This document shows positions 1 to 8,072 of a stretch of 14,848 nt of DNA, one piece after another. Location: positions 1 to 14,848 of the forward strand of contig CAYYHG010000064.1 in NCBI GenBank assembly GCA_964471665.1. The letters run 5' to 3'. Position 1 is the first letter of the stretch. Each line of letters starts with the position of its first letter. The notes under the pieces were generated by a model that searched no databases, was not told the DNA's origin, and was given only the letters and a program-made list of their open reading frames with translations. The position numbers were made by a program, and so were the translations under genes. Source of the DNA: SW-9-67-25 sp964471665 (GTDB lineage: Archaea > Halobacteriota > Halobacteria > Halobacteriales > Haloarculaceae).

Positions 1-1993
1 CGAGCGACAGGAACAGGCCCAAGACGAGCTGTGGCCGGCTTCCCGCGAGGGTGTAGGTGCTCGTGAGACGATAGCCGGCGTACGGGAGTCCGACGGCTAA
101 TCCCAGCCCGCTGATACTGCCGACGGCGTGGCTCAACTCGGCACGTTTCGTTTCGGCGCTCCGGCCGAGTCTGCTGCCGAGTTCGGTGGCGTACTGGCCG
201 ACGTCCCAGACGTAGAGGGTTCCCGCCAGGCCCCCGAACACGGCGAGTGCGGGAGCACCCGCAAGCCCGGCCAGTATGGCACCAGCAGAAAGGTGGGCAC
301 AGCCCAGCGCCACCCCGCTGACGCCGTCTGGAACGATTCGAACAGTTTCCAGAACGGCGACACTGTACAGCAGGAAGACGATCACGACCACTCCGAGATA
401 CGACCCGAGCAGTACCGTTGCGGGTGGACCGAGCGCTCGGTAGAGGGCAGAGAGGGCGACAACAGCGCTATACTGAGACGCCAGGCGATCCAACATCGGC
501 TCCACGACATCCGGCACGAGCGGCGTTGCGAGCACGACGACGGTGAGTACAAGAACGTACCCGAGCGTGCTCAGGAACGCCGCTCGCCGCTGTGCGGTCG
601 CGACCACACGGTTCCAGAGAGCTGTACAGAGGCGAAGCACAACCAGCGCGCCGAGACCGAACAGACCGAGCCAGTGCAACGTGTGGACACGTCCGCCGAG
701 CCACGCCGCGGTCAGCGCTGTGTTCGTGACCGAGAAGACGGCTTCCCCGTAGCCGGTAACCCCTGTCGGCGTCTCGATGACCATCCCTCCCGCCGCCGCG
801 ACCAGGCCGAGCGGAAACCACACACCCACGAGCACGGTGTACCATCCGTGGCCGACTGCCTCGGCGATGGACGTCGCGTCCCGTTCGAAGACCCTCCGGA
901 GAGGGGACGGAACCACAGACGCGGGAACGCGAGTGCGAAGGAGTGCAATCCCCACGAACAAGAGCCCGCCCTCGATCAGGAGGAGCCCGAACGGCGCCAG
1001 TCCCGTCCCTGGATCGGTAATGAACGCGTCGAAGCCCATTCTGAGGGAGGTGGCTGCGCCAGCGACCGCCGGACTCGCCAGTGCGAGTGTGGGGGCCAGC
1101 GCGACCGGGACGGCAAGGCTGATTCCCAACAGCGTCGTCGCAACGTGGCGACGGACTGCTCTGCCGAGTCCCACGCTCAGATCAAGGCCGATCGCGACGG
1201 AGCCGACAATCAGTGCGAGGCTCACAAGCGGTCTGATCGACCCACTCCCGGCGCGGACTGCGAACGCGAGCGCGCCGAGGAAGGCGATAGAACTGACGAT
1301 GAGCGTGACGCTCCCGACGACCACGTGCCAGGTCTGCTCGCGAGTCAGCGCCCAGAATGCGCCCGCAAGGAGGCTTGCTGTCACCAGCCCGGCGCCGAAC
1401 GCAGCCGGGAGGCCGAGTGAAATGGCCAACAGACCGCCGACGGCGATCGTGACCAGTACAGCGATACCGGCTCCCAGTCGTGCGGGTCGCCGAACGAGCG
1501 GGTCCGGGTCGGTACTCTGGTCGGCGTCATCGGCGGGATCGGGCCACTCGACGACGGAGTGTGACGAGCGAGTGGTGGCCGCAGGCTGGTCTGCGTCGAG
1601 CCCGCCGGTCGTGGTCGCCATCCCAGGGCCCCACTCGTAGTCGTTGGGGCCGCCGGTCGTGGTTTCCGGCCCAGCCCCCCACTCTTGTTCGTCTACCAGC
1701 GAAACCTCGGGGTTCCCGGGGGGATCGTACCGGGCCGCCACGGCAGCAGCCTCCTCGTCGGGCGCGACGTGGACCCGGAAGCGATGTTGCTCGGGGTCGA
1801 CGCGACCGATCCCCGATTTCAGATAGCCCGCGGTGGCTCTGTTCAACTGATCGACGTCCGCTGCGAGATCGGTCTCGCGCGCTCGATACACATCCCACAC
1901 CGTCCGGTAGCCGGCACGGGCGAGGGCGTCCGCAGTTGTCTCTGCGGCCGTCTCGATGTCGGTAAGGTCCAGAATCGGCCGCTCTGACGTCAC
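1..1993 (-). CDS. Polytopic membrane protein of the DUF58/transglutaminase cluster (DUF7519-like), 3' end outside window
   Basis: The frame is open for 664 codons from a GTG start at 1993 to the left edge, so the C-terminus is missing. The GTG overlaps the stop of the upstream DUF58 gene (GTGA, 4 nt) and has a GGAGGG ribosome-binding site 5 nt upstream (1999-2004), which decides this start. Residues 1-60 are soluble and resemble a degenerate helix-hairpin-helix fold (ALARAGYRTVWDVYRARETD). A Gly/Thr/Asp-rich linker with a 16-residue duplication follows (104-131). From about residue 172 there are at least ten hydrophobic segments, so the rest is an integral membrane domain. Position as the last visible gene after transglutaminase, DUF7269 and DUF58 matches the haloarchaeal DUF7519 family as I remember it; the family name is from context and general resemblance. 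The biochemical function is unknown. It may form the membrane platform of the complex. Confidence 0.85.
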   Translation of the reverse strand, partial: MTSERPILDLTDIETAAETTADALARAGYRTVWDVYRARETDLAADVDQLNRATAGYLKSGIGRVDPEQHRFRVHVAPDEEAAAVAARYDPPGNPEVSLVDEQEWGAGPETTTGGPNDYEWGPGMATTTGGLDADQPAATTRSSHSVVEWPDPADDADQSTDPDPLVRRPARLGAGIAVLVTIAVGGLLAISLGLPAAFGAGLVTASLLAGAFWALTREQTWHVVVGSVTLIVSSIAFLGALAFAVRAGSGSIRPLVSLALIVGSVAIGLDLSVGLGRAVRRHVATTLLGISLAVPVALAPTLALASPAVAGAATSLRMGFDAFITDPGTGLAPFGLLLIEGGLLFVGIALLRTRVPASVVPSPLRRVFERDATSIAEAVGHGWYTVLVGVWFPLGLVAAAGGMVIETPTGVTGYGEAVFSVTNTALTAAWLGGRVHTLHWLGLFGLGALVVLRLCTALWNRVVATAQRRAAFLSTLGYVLVLTVVVLATPLVPDVVEPMLDRLASQYSAVVALSALYRALGPPATVLLGSYLGVVVIVFLLYSVAVLETVRIVPDGVSGVALGCAHLSAGAILAGLAGAPALAVFGGLAGTLYVWDVGQYATELGSRLGRSAETKRAELSHAVGSISGLGLAVGLPYAGYRLTSTYTLAGSRPQLVLGLFLSL
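1601..1684 (-). repeat. 48-bp imperfect tandem repeat inside the membrane protein gene
   Basis: Two in-frame copies encode residues 104-119 (EWGAGPETTTGGPNDY) and 120-131 (EWGPGMATTTGG, shorter second copy). The period is 48 nt, or 16 codons. It lies in the linker between the N-terminal soluble domain and the first membrane helix, where length changes would be tolerated. Confidence 0.8.
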
Positions 1994-3324
1994 GGAGGCC
2001 CTCCGGGTGTCCGGGCGATGGCCTCGGCGAGGGTCTCGGAGGGATCCCAGGAGACGACGCCCGCCCCTGCCTGCTGGAGTTCCGCGATGGCTATCTCCCG
2101 GTCGAGTCCGGCGAGGCGCTCTCCCGGGGAACTGCGAGCGACGACGTTTGGACTGAGGATCGTCACGTCGTGCCCGACCGTCACGAAGTGCTCCACCGCC
2201 CGTTGCGGGAACGAGTCGAGAACCGGCGTCACGAGGTGGAGATTGGCTGTTGCGGGCAGTCGCGTCTCCAGTCGTTCGAAGGATTTGGCGTGCTCGGATC
2301 GCTCCTGCCTGTCGACGAGGATGGCCCGGCCCCGCCCCAATCCACGGGTTCGACGGGTGCCGAGAGTCGTCGTGTTCGTCGACCACTCCCGGTCGCTCGC
2401 GTCGTGGATCGCCCTTTCAATCCGGGAGATGTGGTCTGCCCCGCGGCCCAGTGGGAGCCACTCGATGGTCTGGTCCGTGTAGACGGCAATACCGACCTCG
2501 TTTCCGTATTCGACGAGCGACCTGCAGAGCCGGTGGGCGGCATATATATTGAGTTCGCTGGCAGGCGGATCGATCGCTCGGCGGGCCACGTCGATGGCCG
2601 ACCGCAGGTCGATCAGCACAACGACCGGGGCGCCGCTACGCTCGCGATAGTCGACCGTCGTCAGCGTCCCCTCCTTCGCGTACCGGTTCCAGTCGACCCG
2701 GGTGACGGGGTCCCCGTGTCGGTACTCGCGTGTCGCATGGAATTCCAGTCCACTCCCTCCCTCGTCGGTTGCAATCTGTCCCGTGTACTGGTGGGTGCTA
2801 TTCAGGTCGAGCGGTTCGTCGATGGCCGCCTGGCAGGTGAGAACCGTCACACCGGTCGGGTCGACGCCGTGCTCGCGCTCGGACGTGCCGCTGAAACTCT
2901 GTCCGTTGAGGTAGGTGTCGCCGAACTCGTGGACCCCGCGTTTCGCAACGACGGTGTAGGTAACCGTGGTCGACTCGCCCGGTCGGAGAGCTGTGGCTCG
3001 CCGTGGCGAGCCACGCGCGACGCCGAGTTCTGCGGGGACACCGTCGACGATATGCAGTTTTGGAATCGTGTGCGTGCCAGTGTTCGTGACCGTCACTGTG
3101 ACGTCGACAGCCGCTCCGGGGGCAGGGTTGTCCGCCTCGACGCTCCGGGTCGCGGCGACGGTAAGTTCGGGCAGTGTCGTCAACTGTCCATAGAGGATGT
3201 ACCCGAGTGGCGCGATGGCCGCCAAGAGGAGCATCCGGGTTTGTGTCACGAGTCCTATCGCACAGACGATAATCGCACAGACGACGAGTACAGCCAGACG
3301 GTTCGTCTCGTGGCTGACGGTCAC
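1990..3324 (-). CDS. DUF58 domain protein, membrane-anchored
   Basis: The protein is 444 residues from a GTG start at 3324 that overlaps the stop of the preceding gene (GTGA, 3321-3324). The frame is open 36 codons further upstream, but that part lies wholly inside the preceding gene and reads as a shadow. GGTGA lies about 10 nt before the GTG. Two hydrophobic helices (about 10-28 and 31-46) form an N-terminal anchor. Residues 73-130 look like an extracellular beta-sandwich (VTVTVTNTGTHTIPKLHIVD). The DUF58 signature REYRHGDPVTRVDW is at 199-212, followed by a von Willebrand A-like strand VVVLIDLRSA (234-243). The metal-binding DxSxS motif of VWA domains is not intact (D-L-R-S-A). DUF58 proteins usually pair with MoxR AAA+ ATPases in assembly or maturation of large complexes; no partner ATPase is in view. 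The family call is firm; the cellular role is inferred from context. Confidence 0.93.
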   Translation of the reverse strand: MTVSHETNRLAVLVVCAIIVCAIGLVTQTRMLLLAAIAPLGYILYGQLTTLPELTVAATRSVEADNPAPGAAVDVTVTVTNTGTHTIPKLHIVDGVPAELGVARGSPRRATALRPGESTTVTYTVVAKRGVHEFGDTYLNGQSFSGTSEREHGVDPTGVTVLTCQAAIDEPLDLNSTHQYTGQIATDEGGSGLEFHATREYRHGDPVTRVDWNRYAKEGTLTTVDYRERSGAPVVVLIDLRSAIDVARRAIDPPASELNIYAAHRLCRSLVEYGNEVGIAVYTDQTIEWLPLGRGADHISRIERAIHDASDREWSTNTTTLGTRRTRGLGRGRAILVDRQERSEHAKSFERLETRLPATANLHLVTPVLDSFPQRAVEHFVTVGHDVTILSPNVVARSSPGERLAGLDREIAIAELQQAGAGVVSWDPSETLAEAIARTPGGPP

Positions 3325-4097
3325 GTGTCCCCCGTCACCCCCTGGTCGTGGCGAGCAACGTACGCCTCCAGCGCGTCGATGGTGTGACGGACGCGCCGTT
3401 CGGTCTTCGGCATCGGTCGGAGCAGGTCCCACAACTCCGTCCGCCAGGACGGCCTCGGTGCGTCCGGCCCGCCAAGAAATGTGGCAGCTCGTGTATCGGC
3501 CGTCCAGGCCCCGGCGGCAAGTGCGTCCCGTGCGGCTGTCTCGTCGTGGTCCCCAACGACTACGAGCGCTCGGAGCGCTGCCTCTTCGAGTGTCGTTTCG
3601 AGTTGGCTGCTGTGGCGGTGGCCGTTCGTGGTACCGATGTTTTCGAGGTGTGAATCGAGCGTCTCACCGGCCCGCTCGGAGCGTGTGGTGCGAACCGATT
3701 CCGGGGGGTAGGGGAGCGGTTCCGACGCCCGATCGGGTGTGTGCGACGACCCACCACGCAGGACGTGTTTCCACAGATACATGACGAGTGCGCCAACCAC
3801 AGCGATACCGCCGAGCACGATCAGCCCCTGATCACGAACCGATTCGGTGATCCAGGACACCACGCTCCGGTCAACCGGGAGCAGGTCCGGCGACACGAGG
3901 AGCATCACCGTCAGCCCGAGCAACACCAGCCCCACGGCGGCGAGTGCTGCCCGGCCCACTCCGAGGAAGGTCGGATCGGTCAGCAGGTCAAGCGTGGCAC
4001 GCAGGCTCTGTCTCAGCAGGAGACGAAGCACGATGGCCACCCAGATCGCGATAAAGACGAGCGCTTCGAGATTGACGGCGGTGACCGCGTTACCCAT
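3321..4097 (-). CDS. Small membrane protein between transglutaminase and DUF58 genes (DUF7269-like)
   Basis: The protein is 258 residues. I chose ATG 4097 over an in-frame GTG at 4106 because a strong Shine-Dalgarno GAGGTGA (4103-4109) lies 5 nt before the ATG and would contain the GTG. It starts 8 nt inside the end of the transglutaminase gene and ends overlapping the DUF58 start by 4 nt. Three hydrophobic segments lie at about 8-27, 49-70 and 93-112, and a soluble tail of about 145 residues follows. The tail has a helical, charged block ending in GAWTADTRAATFLGG, then WRTELWDLLRPMPKTERRVRHTIDAL. The position matches haloarchaeal DUF7269 proteins, which I recall only from gene order; that name is tentative. 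No catalytic motif is visible, so an accessory or scaffold role in the complex is the likeliest reading. Confidence 0.87.
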   Translation of the reverse strand: MGNAVTAVNLEALVFIAIWVAIVLRLLLRQSLRATLDLLTDPTFLGVGRAALAAVGLVLLGLTVMLLVSPDLLPVDRSVVSWITESVRDQGLIVLGGIAVVGALVMYLWKHVLRGGSSHTPDRASEPLPYPPESVRTTRSERAGETLDSHLENIGTTNGHRHSSQLETTLEEAALRALVVVGDHDETAARDALAAGAWTADTRAATFLGGPDAPRPSWRTELWDLLRPMPKTERRVRHTIDALEAYVARHDQGVTGDT

Positions 4098-7000
4098 CGG
4101 CGTCACCTCGTCGCTCCGTCTTGAATGCCTGGAGTGCTTCCCACGCTCGCCGCTGATCGGTCACCGTCTGTTGGCGGTGACTGTACTCCACCTTCCGGTA
4201 CAGGTCGGTGAGTGTCCGTACGGCCTCGACAGGCCGGCCGTCGGCGACAGCGCGCTCCCGGTACTGGACGGCTGTTGCAGTCGCCGGATTCGACACGTGG
4301 ACGGCGGCAGTCACCTCATCCCAGGCCTGCCGTACGTCAATCCGTGGATCGGTCTCGCCAGCCCCACCGTTGTCCCCCCTCAGGGCCGTCGGGCCACGAA
4401 CTGTCGAGTGGCTCCCTGCCCCCGTCGAGTCGCCCGGTTGGGTGGTCGCGCCGTCGCTACGTCGCATGCGCCCGCGGAGGACCGCCAGCAGCCACGAGAC
4501 GATATCGCGTGGACTCGTGGCCCCGAGCGCGGTCACCCACCGACGTCCACGGAGGTGCATCCAGCGCCACGCACCGCGAGCGCGGTCCGTGACGGCCCTT
4601 GCGAGACGGCCACACAGCCTGGCCACGCGTCCTGGCGTTGCCCGCACGGTCGCCATCGTCTCGGTCGTGAGGGCCCTTGCGAACGCGATCAGTCTCTCGA
4701 GACCTCCGGCAACCAGCGCGGCGACCCCGATAACCCCGGAGATTACTGTCTGCCAGCCGTCACTGACTGCCCGACGAACCCGGCCGAGCAGACGCCCGGG
4801 TGACGGACCGACGCCGACATAGCGGTTCGTGGCCGCCAGCCCGACGAGGGCCACCACGAGCAGGGCACCCGCGGCCGGTATCACGAGAATCCCCGACACT
4901 GTCGTCGTCCCGCGCAGTTCGCCGCGGATGACCGTTATCTGATAGGTGTTCTGGAGCGGGAGGGTCACGTTGAGGCGTCCGCTGGCATCGGTGGTGCCGA
5001 GCAGCCGTCCGCCTGCGCTGACGTTCGCGCGCGGGACTGTCGTCCCGTCGACGCTCGTCGACACGACGACGGACTGGCCGGGGAACACAAGCCCCTCTGT
5101 CGTGACGTTCAGCTCATCGGGAAGGTCCAGATTCCGGCTGGCCGCCAGTTCGCCGCGTGCGACGGTAATGGTGGCCGTTGGCCGGTACGGTAATCGAACC
5201 GAAGCCGCCCCGCTGACGTTCGTCTGTCCGACACGGGTGCGACCGAGCGCAACCGACGCGTTCGGGACAGTAGTGTTGGCGACCGTCGCAACGACCCGAA
5301 CCGATTCCTCCGGCGTCCGACTCGCACCGACGTCGAGTTTGAGCGGCGGCGTCTGGAGCCGGCGGGAGCCGTTCGCGTCACCGCGTGTCACAGTGACGTT
5401 CAGTGATTCCGCGTACGGAACAGCAACGTCGACCGTGCCGTTGGCTCGCGTCACTCCGGCTGGTTCGCCGTTCACCCACACGGGTGCCTTGGCGACGGAT
5501 TGATTCCGGATATCGGCCTGTAGGCGCATCTGCTTGCCGGGAACGGCCGACTGCAGCGGTCGGACGGTAATCGTCGTCTCGATATCTAATCGGACCGTGT
5601 CGTCCGATTCGGGTGTTTCGCGTTGTGCAAGCGCCGGGAATCCACCCGGCGCAGGGTTGATCGAGGCAAACAGGAATCGGTGGCGAGACCGGGGTCTCGG
5701 ACTGACAATGCCGCCATCGAGTCGGCTGTGGGTGTCGGTCTCTGCTGTCTGGTCACTGTCGGCCGCCGACGGCACGGAAATAACGAGTTCGGACCGATAG
5801 GGAATTCGTGCCGTCATCCGTCCGGTTTCGTTCGTCCGGCCGATGGACTCGTCGGTAAAAAAGACGGGAACACCACTGGCCGGATCTCCGCCCTGTGTCA
5901 CCTCGATCGTGACATTGGTCCCTGGAATCGGACTTCCGGACACGGAGAGATTGTACGGAGGTGGTGGCGTTTCCTCCGACTGCTCTCCCTGGTCGGTCTC
6001 CTCTCCATCGGCATTCTCCTGATCGCTGTCTGTCTGTTCCGTACTGTCATCGGTATCGTCCTGTCGAGTGCTGTCGTCGGACTGTGTGTCATCGGCTTGT
6101 TGTGACCCACTGTCCCGGTCAGTTTCGTCTCCCGACTCGTCGCCCCGGTCGTCGCTGGTTTCTCTTTGCGAGTCTGTTTCCGATTCGAGTCCCTGCGTTT
6201 CCGCCCGCTCGCTCGGGCTCCCACGGGGAGCCGGGGTATATGACTGGCCCTGTGACCCGGGGATATCGACGTTTGCGATTCCTTCAGCGCGTGCCGATTC
6301 GAGCGTACTCCGTTCGCTCTGGGTCCGATTTGTCGAGGGTGTCGGGTCGAACTGAACCCACCCCTCACCCGGAAAGTAGACTTCAACCCAGGCGTGGGCG
6401 TTCATCGACCGGACGATGTATTGGCCATCCCCGTCACGCTGACCTGCCGAGTAACCGGTAACGTATCGGGCCGGCACGTCCTGTGTCCGGAGCATCACGA
6501 CCATCGACGCGGCATAGTACTGGCAGTAGCCACGCTCCAGTTCGAAGAGAAACGTGTCGACGAAGTTTGACTCCGGTCGTGGCGCGGCCAGTGAATAGCG
6601 CTTGTTTCGTTCGAGCCAGCGCTCGATGGCGGCAGCCCTCTCGTAGCGTGTCTCCGCGTCGGCTGTGATGTCCGCCGAGAGGTGTCCGACCCGGTCGGGG
6701 ACCGAGTCCGGGAGCCGCGTGTAGTGTGCTTTCAGCTCGTCAGGATCGTTCGATCCGACCTGGTCGAGTCTGTTCGGGTCCGGCAATGGCACCCGACTGG
6801 TCACGGTGTATGTCTCCCCGGACTCGAGACCCTGGTCAGCGCGCAGGTATCCCTGATCCATGACCGTTCCGTAGGACGTCCCGTCGTCCATCTGCTCAAC
6901 TCGCCAGGCGGCTGGCAGCGCCTTCCAGGCGAGGGGTCGCTCTGCGGTTATTGACTGGCCAAGCGAGAGTGTCTCAGAGGGTGTCGACCCGCCGTTCGGA

Positions 7001-7617
7001 CGGGCGGCCACCTCCCGACGCCACGCGCTCCCAGTGTACCTGTCGTACGCTTTCACCCGCCAATAGGCCCCTGCGTTCGCGTCGACAGTAAATGTCACCT
7101 GTGGCTTCCCGGGGGTGATTGGGCCACCAAGCGTTGTCCTGTTCCCCACCGGATTACCGGGAGTCGACGCCTCTGTCTCCGTGTCATCGATCAGTGACCT
7201 CTGTGACCGGCGGTCGCTGTCAGACCCGCCGTCGCTCCGCTTGGAGCTCTCCTCTTTGCCGGTCGCGTTCGTCCCCTCACCTCCCGTTTCGCTCTTGCCG
7301 GACGTGTCATTAATCCGGTCTGTATCAGCATTCTCTCCCGACTGCTGGCCTCGTCCTTGGCCTTCACCGGTCGCGTTTCGGCCCGAAGCATTGCCCAATT
7401 TGTCGCCCGAACCGTTCCCAGTTCCCCGCTGTCCCTGGCCAGAATTCACCCCGTTCGATGTAGCGGAATCATTGGACTGGATTGTAATACTGCTGTCAAG
7501 TCCAGTCCCATCCACAACTCCGGAGTCCCCCACGGGCACCCCGACGAGCGATGACGCAAGAAAGAGGGCACTAATACACAGTAGCGAGATCCCTGCACCA
7601 CCCAGGTTTCGCGACAT
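4090..7617 (-). CDS. Giant secreted, membrane-anchored transglutaminase-like protein with Ig-like repeats and DUF4129-like tail
   Basis: The protein is 1175 residues from ATG 7617 (the codon before it is TTG); the TATA box at 7641-7652 makes this ATG the probable transcript start. The order is: a hydrophobic N-terminal signal or anchor (about 7-28); a Ser/Gly/Asn-rich stretch (30-150); a globular domain with the transglutaminase core, catalytic triad Cys365 (GYCQYYA), His408 (NAHAWVEVYF) and Asp424 (FDPTP). Next come an Asp/Ser/Thr/Glu-rich linker (about 465-550) and four beta-rich repeats of about 75 residues (about 555-620, 677-757, 758-831, 833-907) with shared pattern NxTGxxxVxxPY. A membrane helix lies at about 909-930, a second at about 957-975, and a DUF4129-like tail at about 1090-1165 (GRPVEAVRTLTDLYRKVEY). 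Many N-x-S/T sequons in the outer part suggest glycosylation. It probably acts outside the membrane as a peptidase or crosslinker; substrate unknown. It is the first gene of the operon. Confidence 0.93.
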   Translation of the reverse strand: MSRNLGGAGISLLCISALFLASSLVGVPVGDSGVVDGTGLDSSITIQSNDSATSNGVNSGQGQRGTGNGSGDKLGNASGRNATGEGQGRGQQSGENADTDRINDTSGKSETGGEGTNATGKEESSKRSDGGSDSDRRSQRSLIDDTETEASTPGNPVGNRTTLGGPITPGKPQVTFTVDANAGAYWRVKAYDRYTGSAWRREVAARPNGGSTPSETLSLGQSITAERPLAWKALPAAWRVEQMDDGTSYGTVMDQGYLRADQGLESGETYTVTSRVPLPDPNRLDQVGSNDPDELKAHYTRLPDSVPDRVGHLSADITADAETRYERAAAIERWLERNKRYSLAAPRPESNFVDTFLFELERGYCQYYAASMVVMLRTQDVPARYVTGYSAGQRDGDGQYIVRSMNAHAWVEVYFPGEGWVQFDPTPSTNRTQSERSTLESARAEGIANVDIPGSQGQSYTPAPRGSPSERAETQGLESETDSQRETSDDRGDESGDETDRDSGSQQADDTQSDDSTRQDDTDDSTEQTDSDQENADGEETDQGEQSEETPPPPYNLSVSGSPIPGTNVTIEVTQGGDPASGVPVFFTDESIGRTNETGRMTARIPYRSELVISVPSAADSDQTAETDTHSRLDGGIVSPRPRSRHRFLFASINPAPGGFPALAQRETPESDDTVRLDIETTITVRPLQSAVPGKQMRLQADIRNQSVAKAPVWVNGEPAGVTRANGTVDVAVPYAESLNVTVTRGDANGSRRLQTPPLKLDVGASRTPEESVRVVATVANTTVPNASVALGRTRVGQTNVSGAASVRLPYRPTATITVARGELAASRNLDLPDELNVTTEGLVFPGQSVVVSTSVDGTTVPRANVSAGGRLLGTTDASGRLNVTLPLQNTYQITVIRGELRGTTTVSGILVIPAAGALLVVALVGLAATNRYVGVGPSPGRLLGRVRRAVSDGWQTVISGVIGVAALVAGGLERLIAFARALTTETMATVRATPGRVARLCGRLARAVTDRARGAWRWMHLRGRRWVTALGATSPRDIVSWLLAVLRGRMRRSDGATTQPGDSTGAGSHSTVRGPTALRGDNGGAGETDPRIDVRQAWDEVTAAVHVSNPATATAVQYRERAVADGRPVEAVRTLTDLYRKVEYSHRQQTVTDQRRAWEALQAFKTERRGDADG
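4103..4109 (-). promoter_or_regulatory. Shine-Dalgarno site deciding the DUF7269-like start
   Basis: GAGGTGA on the minus strand is complementary to the archaeal 16S rRNA 3' end. It sits 5 nt before ATG 4097 and lies inside the last codons of the transglutaminase gene, consistent with reinitiation after the upstream stop (4090-4092). Confidence 0.75.
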
Positions 7618-7640
7618 CAACTGGCATACTGGTGGCAGGT

Positions 7641-7652
7641 TATGTTAATAAA
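7641..7652 (-). promoter_or_regulatory. TATA box of the transglutaminase/DUF58 operon
   Basis: TTTATTAACATA on the minus strand is centred about 29 nt upstream of ATG 7617. This is the spacing of an archaeal TATA box to a leaderless start, and no Shine-Dalgarno sequence is seen before the ATG. It would drive all four overlapping genes. Confidence 0.7.
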
Positions 7653-8013
7653 TGTTCGCTCATGACAATGAATCGTAACTTCACATTTCGTTGAACCAAT
7701 CTGTCAGTTCATCTTGCAGAAATCTACTACCGGCTGTCGCGATTCTTTTTGTGAGCACTGTCGGCACCCCGGGGTGGTGAGACTGCTCACGCGCTCACAG
7801 CCGACAGTACGAGAAAGCCAACCGTGGTGCTTTCGGCGACAGCCTCCAGTCGCGGTTGCACGACCAGTACGGCAGCGCGAGCAGCACCACTGACGGTGTC
7901 GGCCACTTCCGGGCGGTGTGGGAGAGCGTTTTTCCTCGGCGTCCTCCAGGACCCGCAGTGAGACGGGTTCGCTCCGTTTGGACGTCTGGCCGTGTCCCGA
8001 GCGAACACGGACG
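7653..8013. other. Intergenic region between divergent genes, no convincing gene
   Basis: Apart from the promoters on each side I see no convincing gene or RNA gene. A minus-strand open frame ending at 7787 is Arg/Pro-rich and lacks the acidic bias of its neighbours, so I did not call it. The left half (7653-7750) is AT-richer and ends in a run of five T on the plus strand. The nested inverted repeats are listed separately. Confidence 0.5.
7751..7808. repeat. Nested inverted repeats in the divergent intergenic region
   Basis: GTGAGCA (7751-7757) pairs with TGCTCAC (7784-7790). ACTGTCGGC (7757-7765) pairs with GCCGACAGT (7800-7808). A perfect 12-bp palindrome CACCCCGGGGTG lies between (7765-7776). 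GCTCAC also occurs twice (7785-7790 and 7793-7798). The stems compete, so more than one fold is possible. It may be an operator, a terminator or an unannotated small RNA. Confidence 0.5.
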
Positions 8014-8021
8014 AATTTATT
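8014..8021 (+). promoter_or_regulatory. TATA-like box of the rhomboid gene
   Basis: AATTTATT is centred about 55 nt upstream of ATG 8073. With the usual TATA spacing, transcription would start near 8044 and leave a leader of about 29 nt. No clear Shine-Dalgarno sequence is seen. Confidence 0.5.
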
Positions 8022-8072
8022 TGCCCGGCCGTCGATTCGTTCACGACACCTGGCGTTTCGCGACGATCAACC

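Noticed and set aside
128..1420. Plus-strand 430-residue open frame
   Set aside because: It lies opposite the membrane protein gene, is full of Arg, Glu and Cys with no hydrophobic core, and has no domain. The minus frame gives clear membrane helices over the same bases.
777..1640. Plus-strand 287-residue open frame
   Set aside because: Antisense shadow of the membrane protein gene, with Ala/Thr/Arg/Ser-rich low-complexity content.
2170..3387. Plus-strand 405-residue open frame
   Set aside because: Antisense to the DUF58 gene, whose REYRHGD signature and overlapping starts are unmistakable.
4098..4106. GTG start for the DUF7269-like gene at 4106
   Set aside because: The GTG lies within the Shine-Dalgarno sequence of ATG 4097, so the ATG is the better start.
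3847..4803. Plus-strand 318-residue open frame
   Set aside because: Antisense to the DUF7269-like and transglutaminase genes, with no recognisable fold.
7618..7620. TTG start of the transglutaminase
   Set aside because: The ATG is the next codon and has the leaderless TATA spacing.
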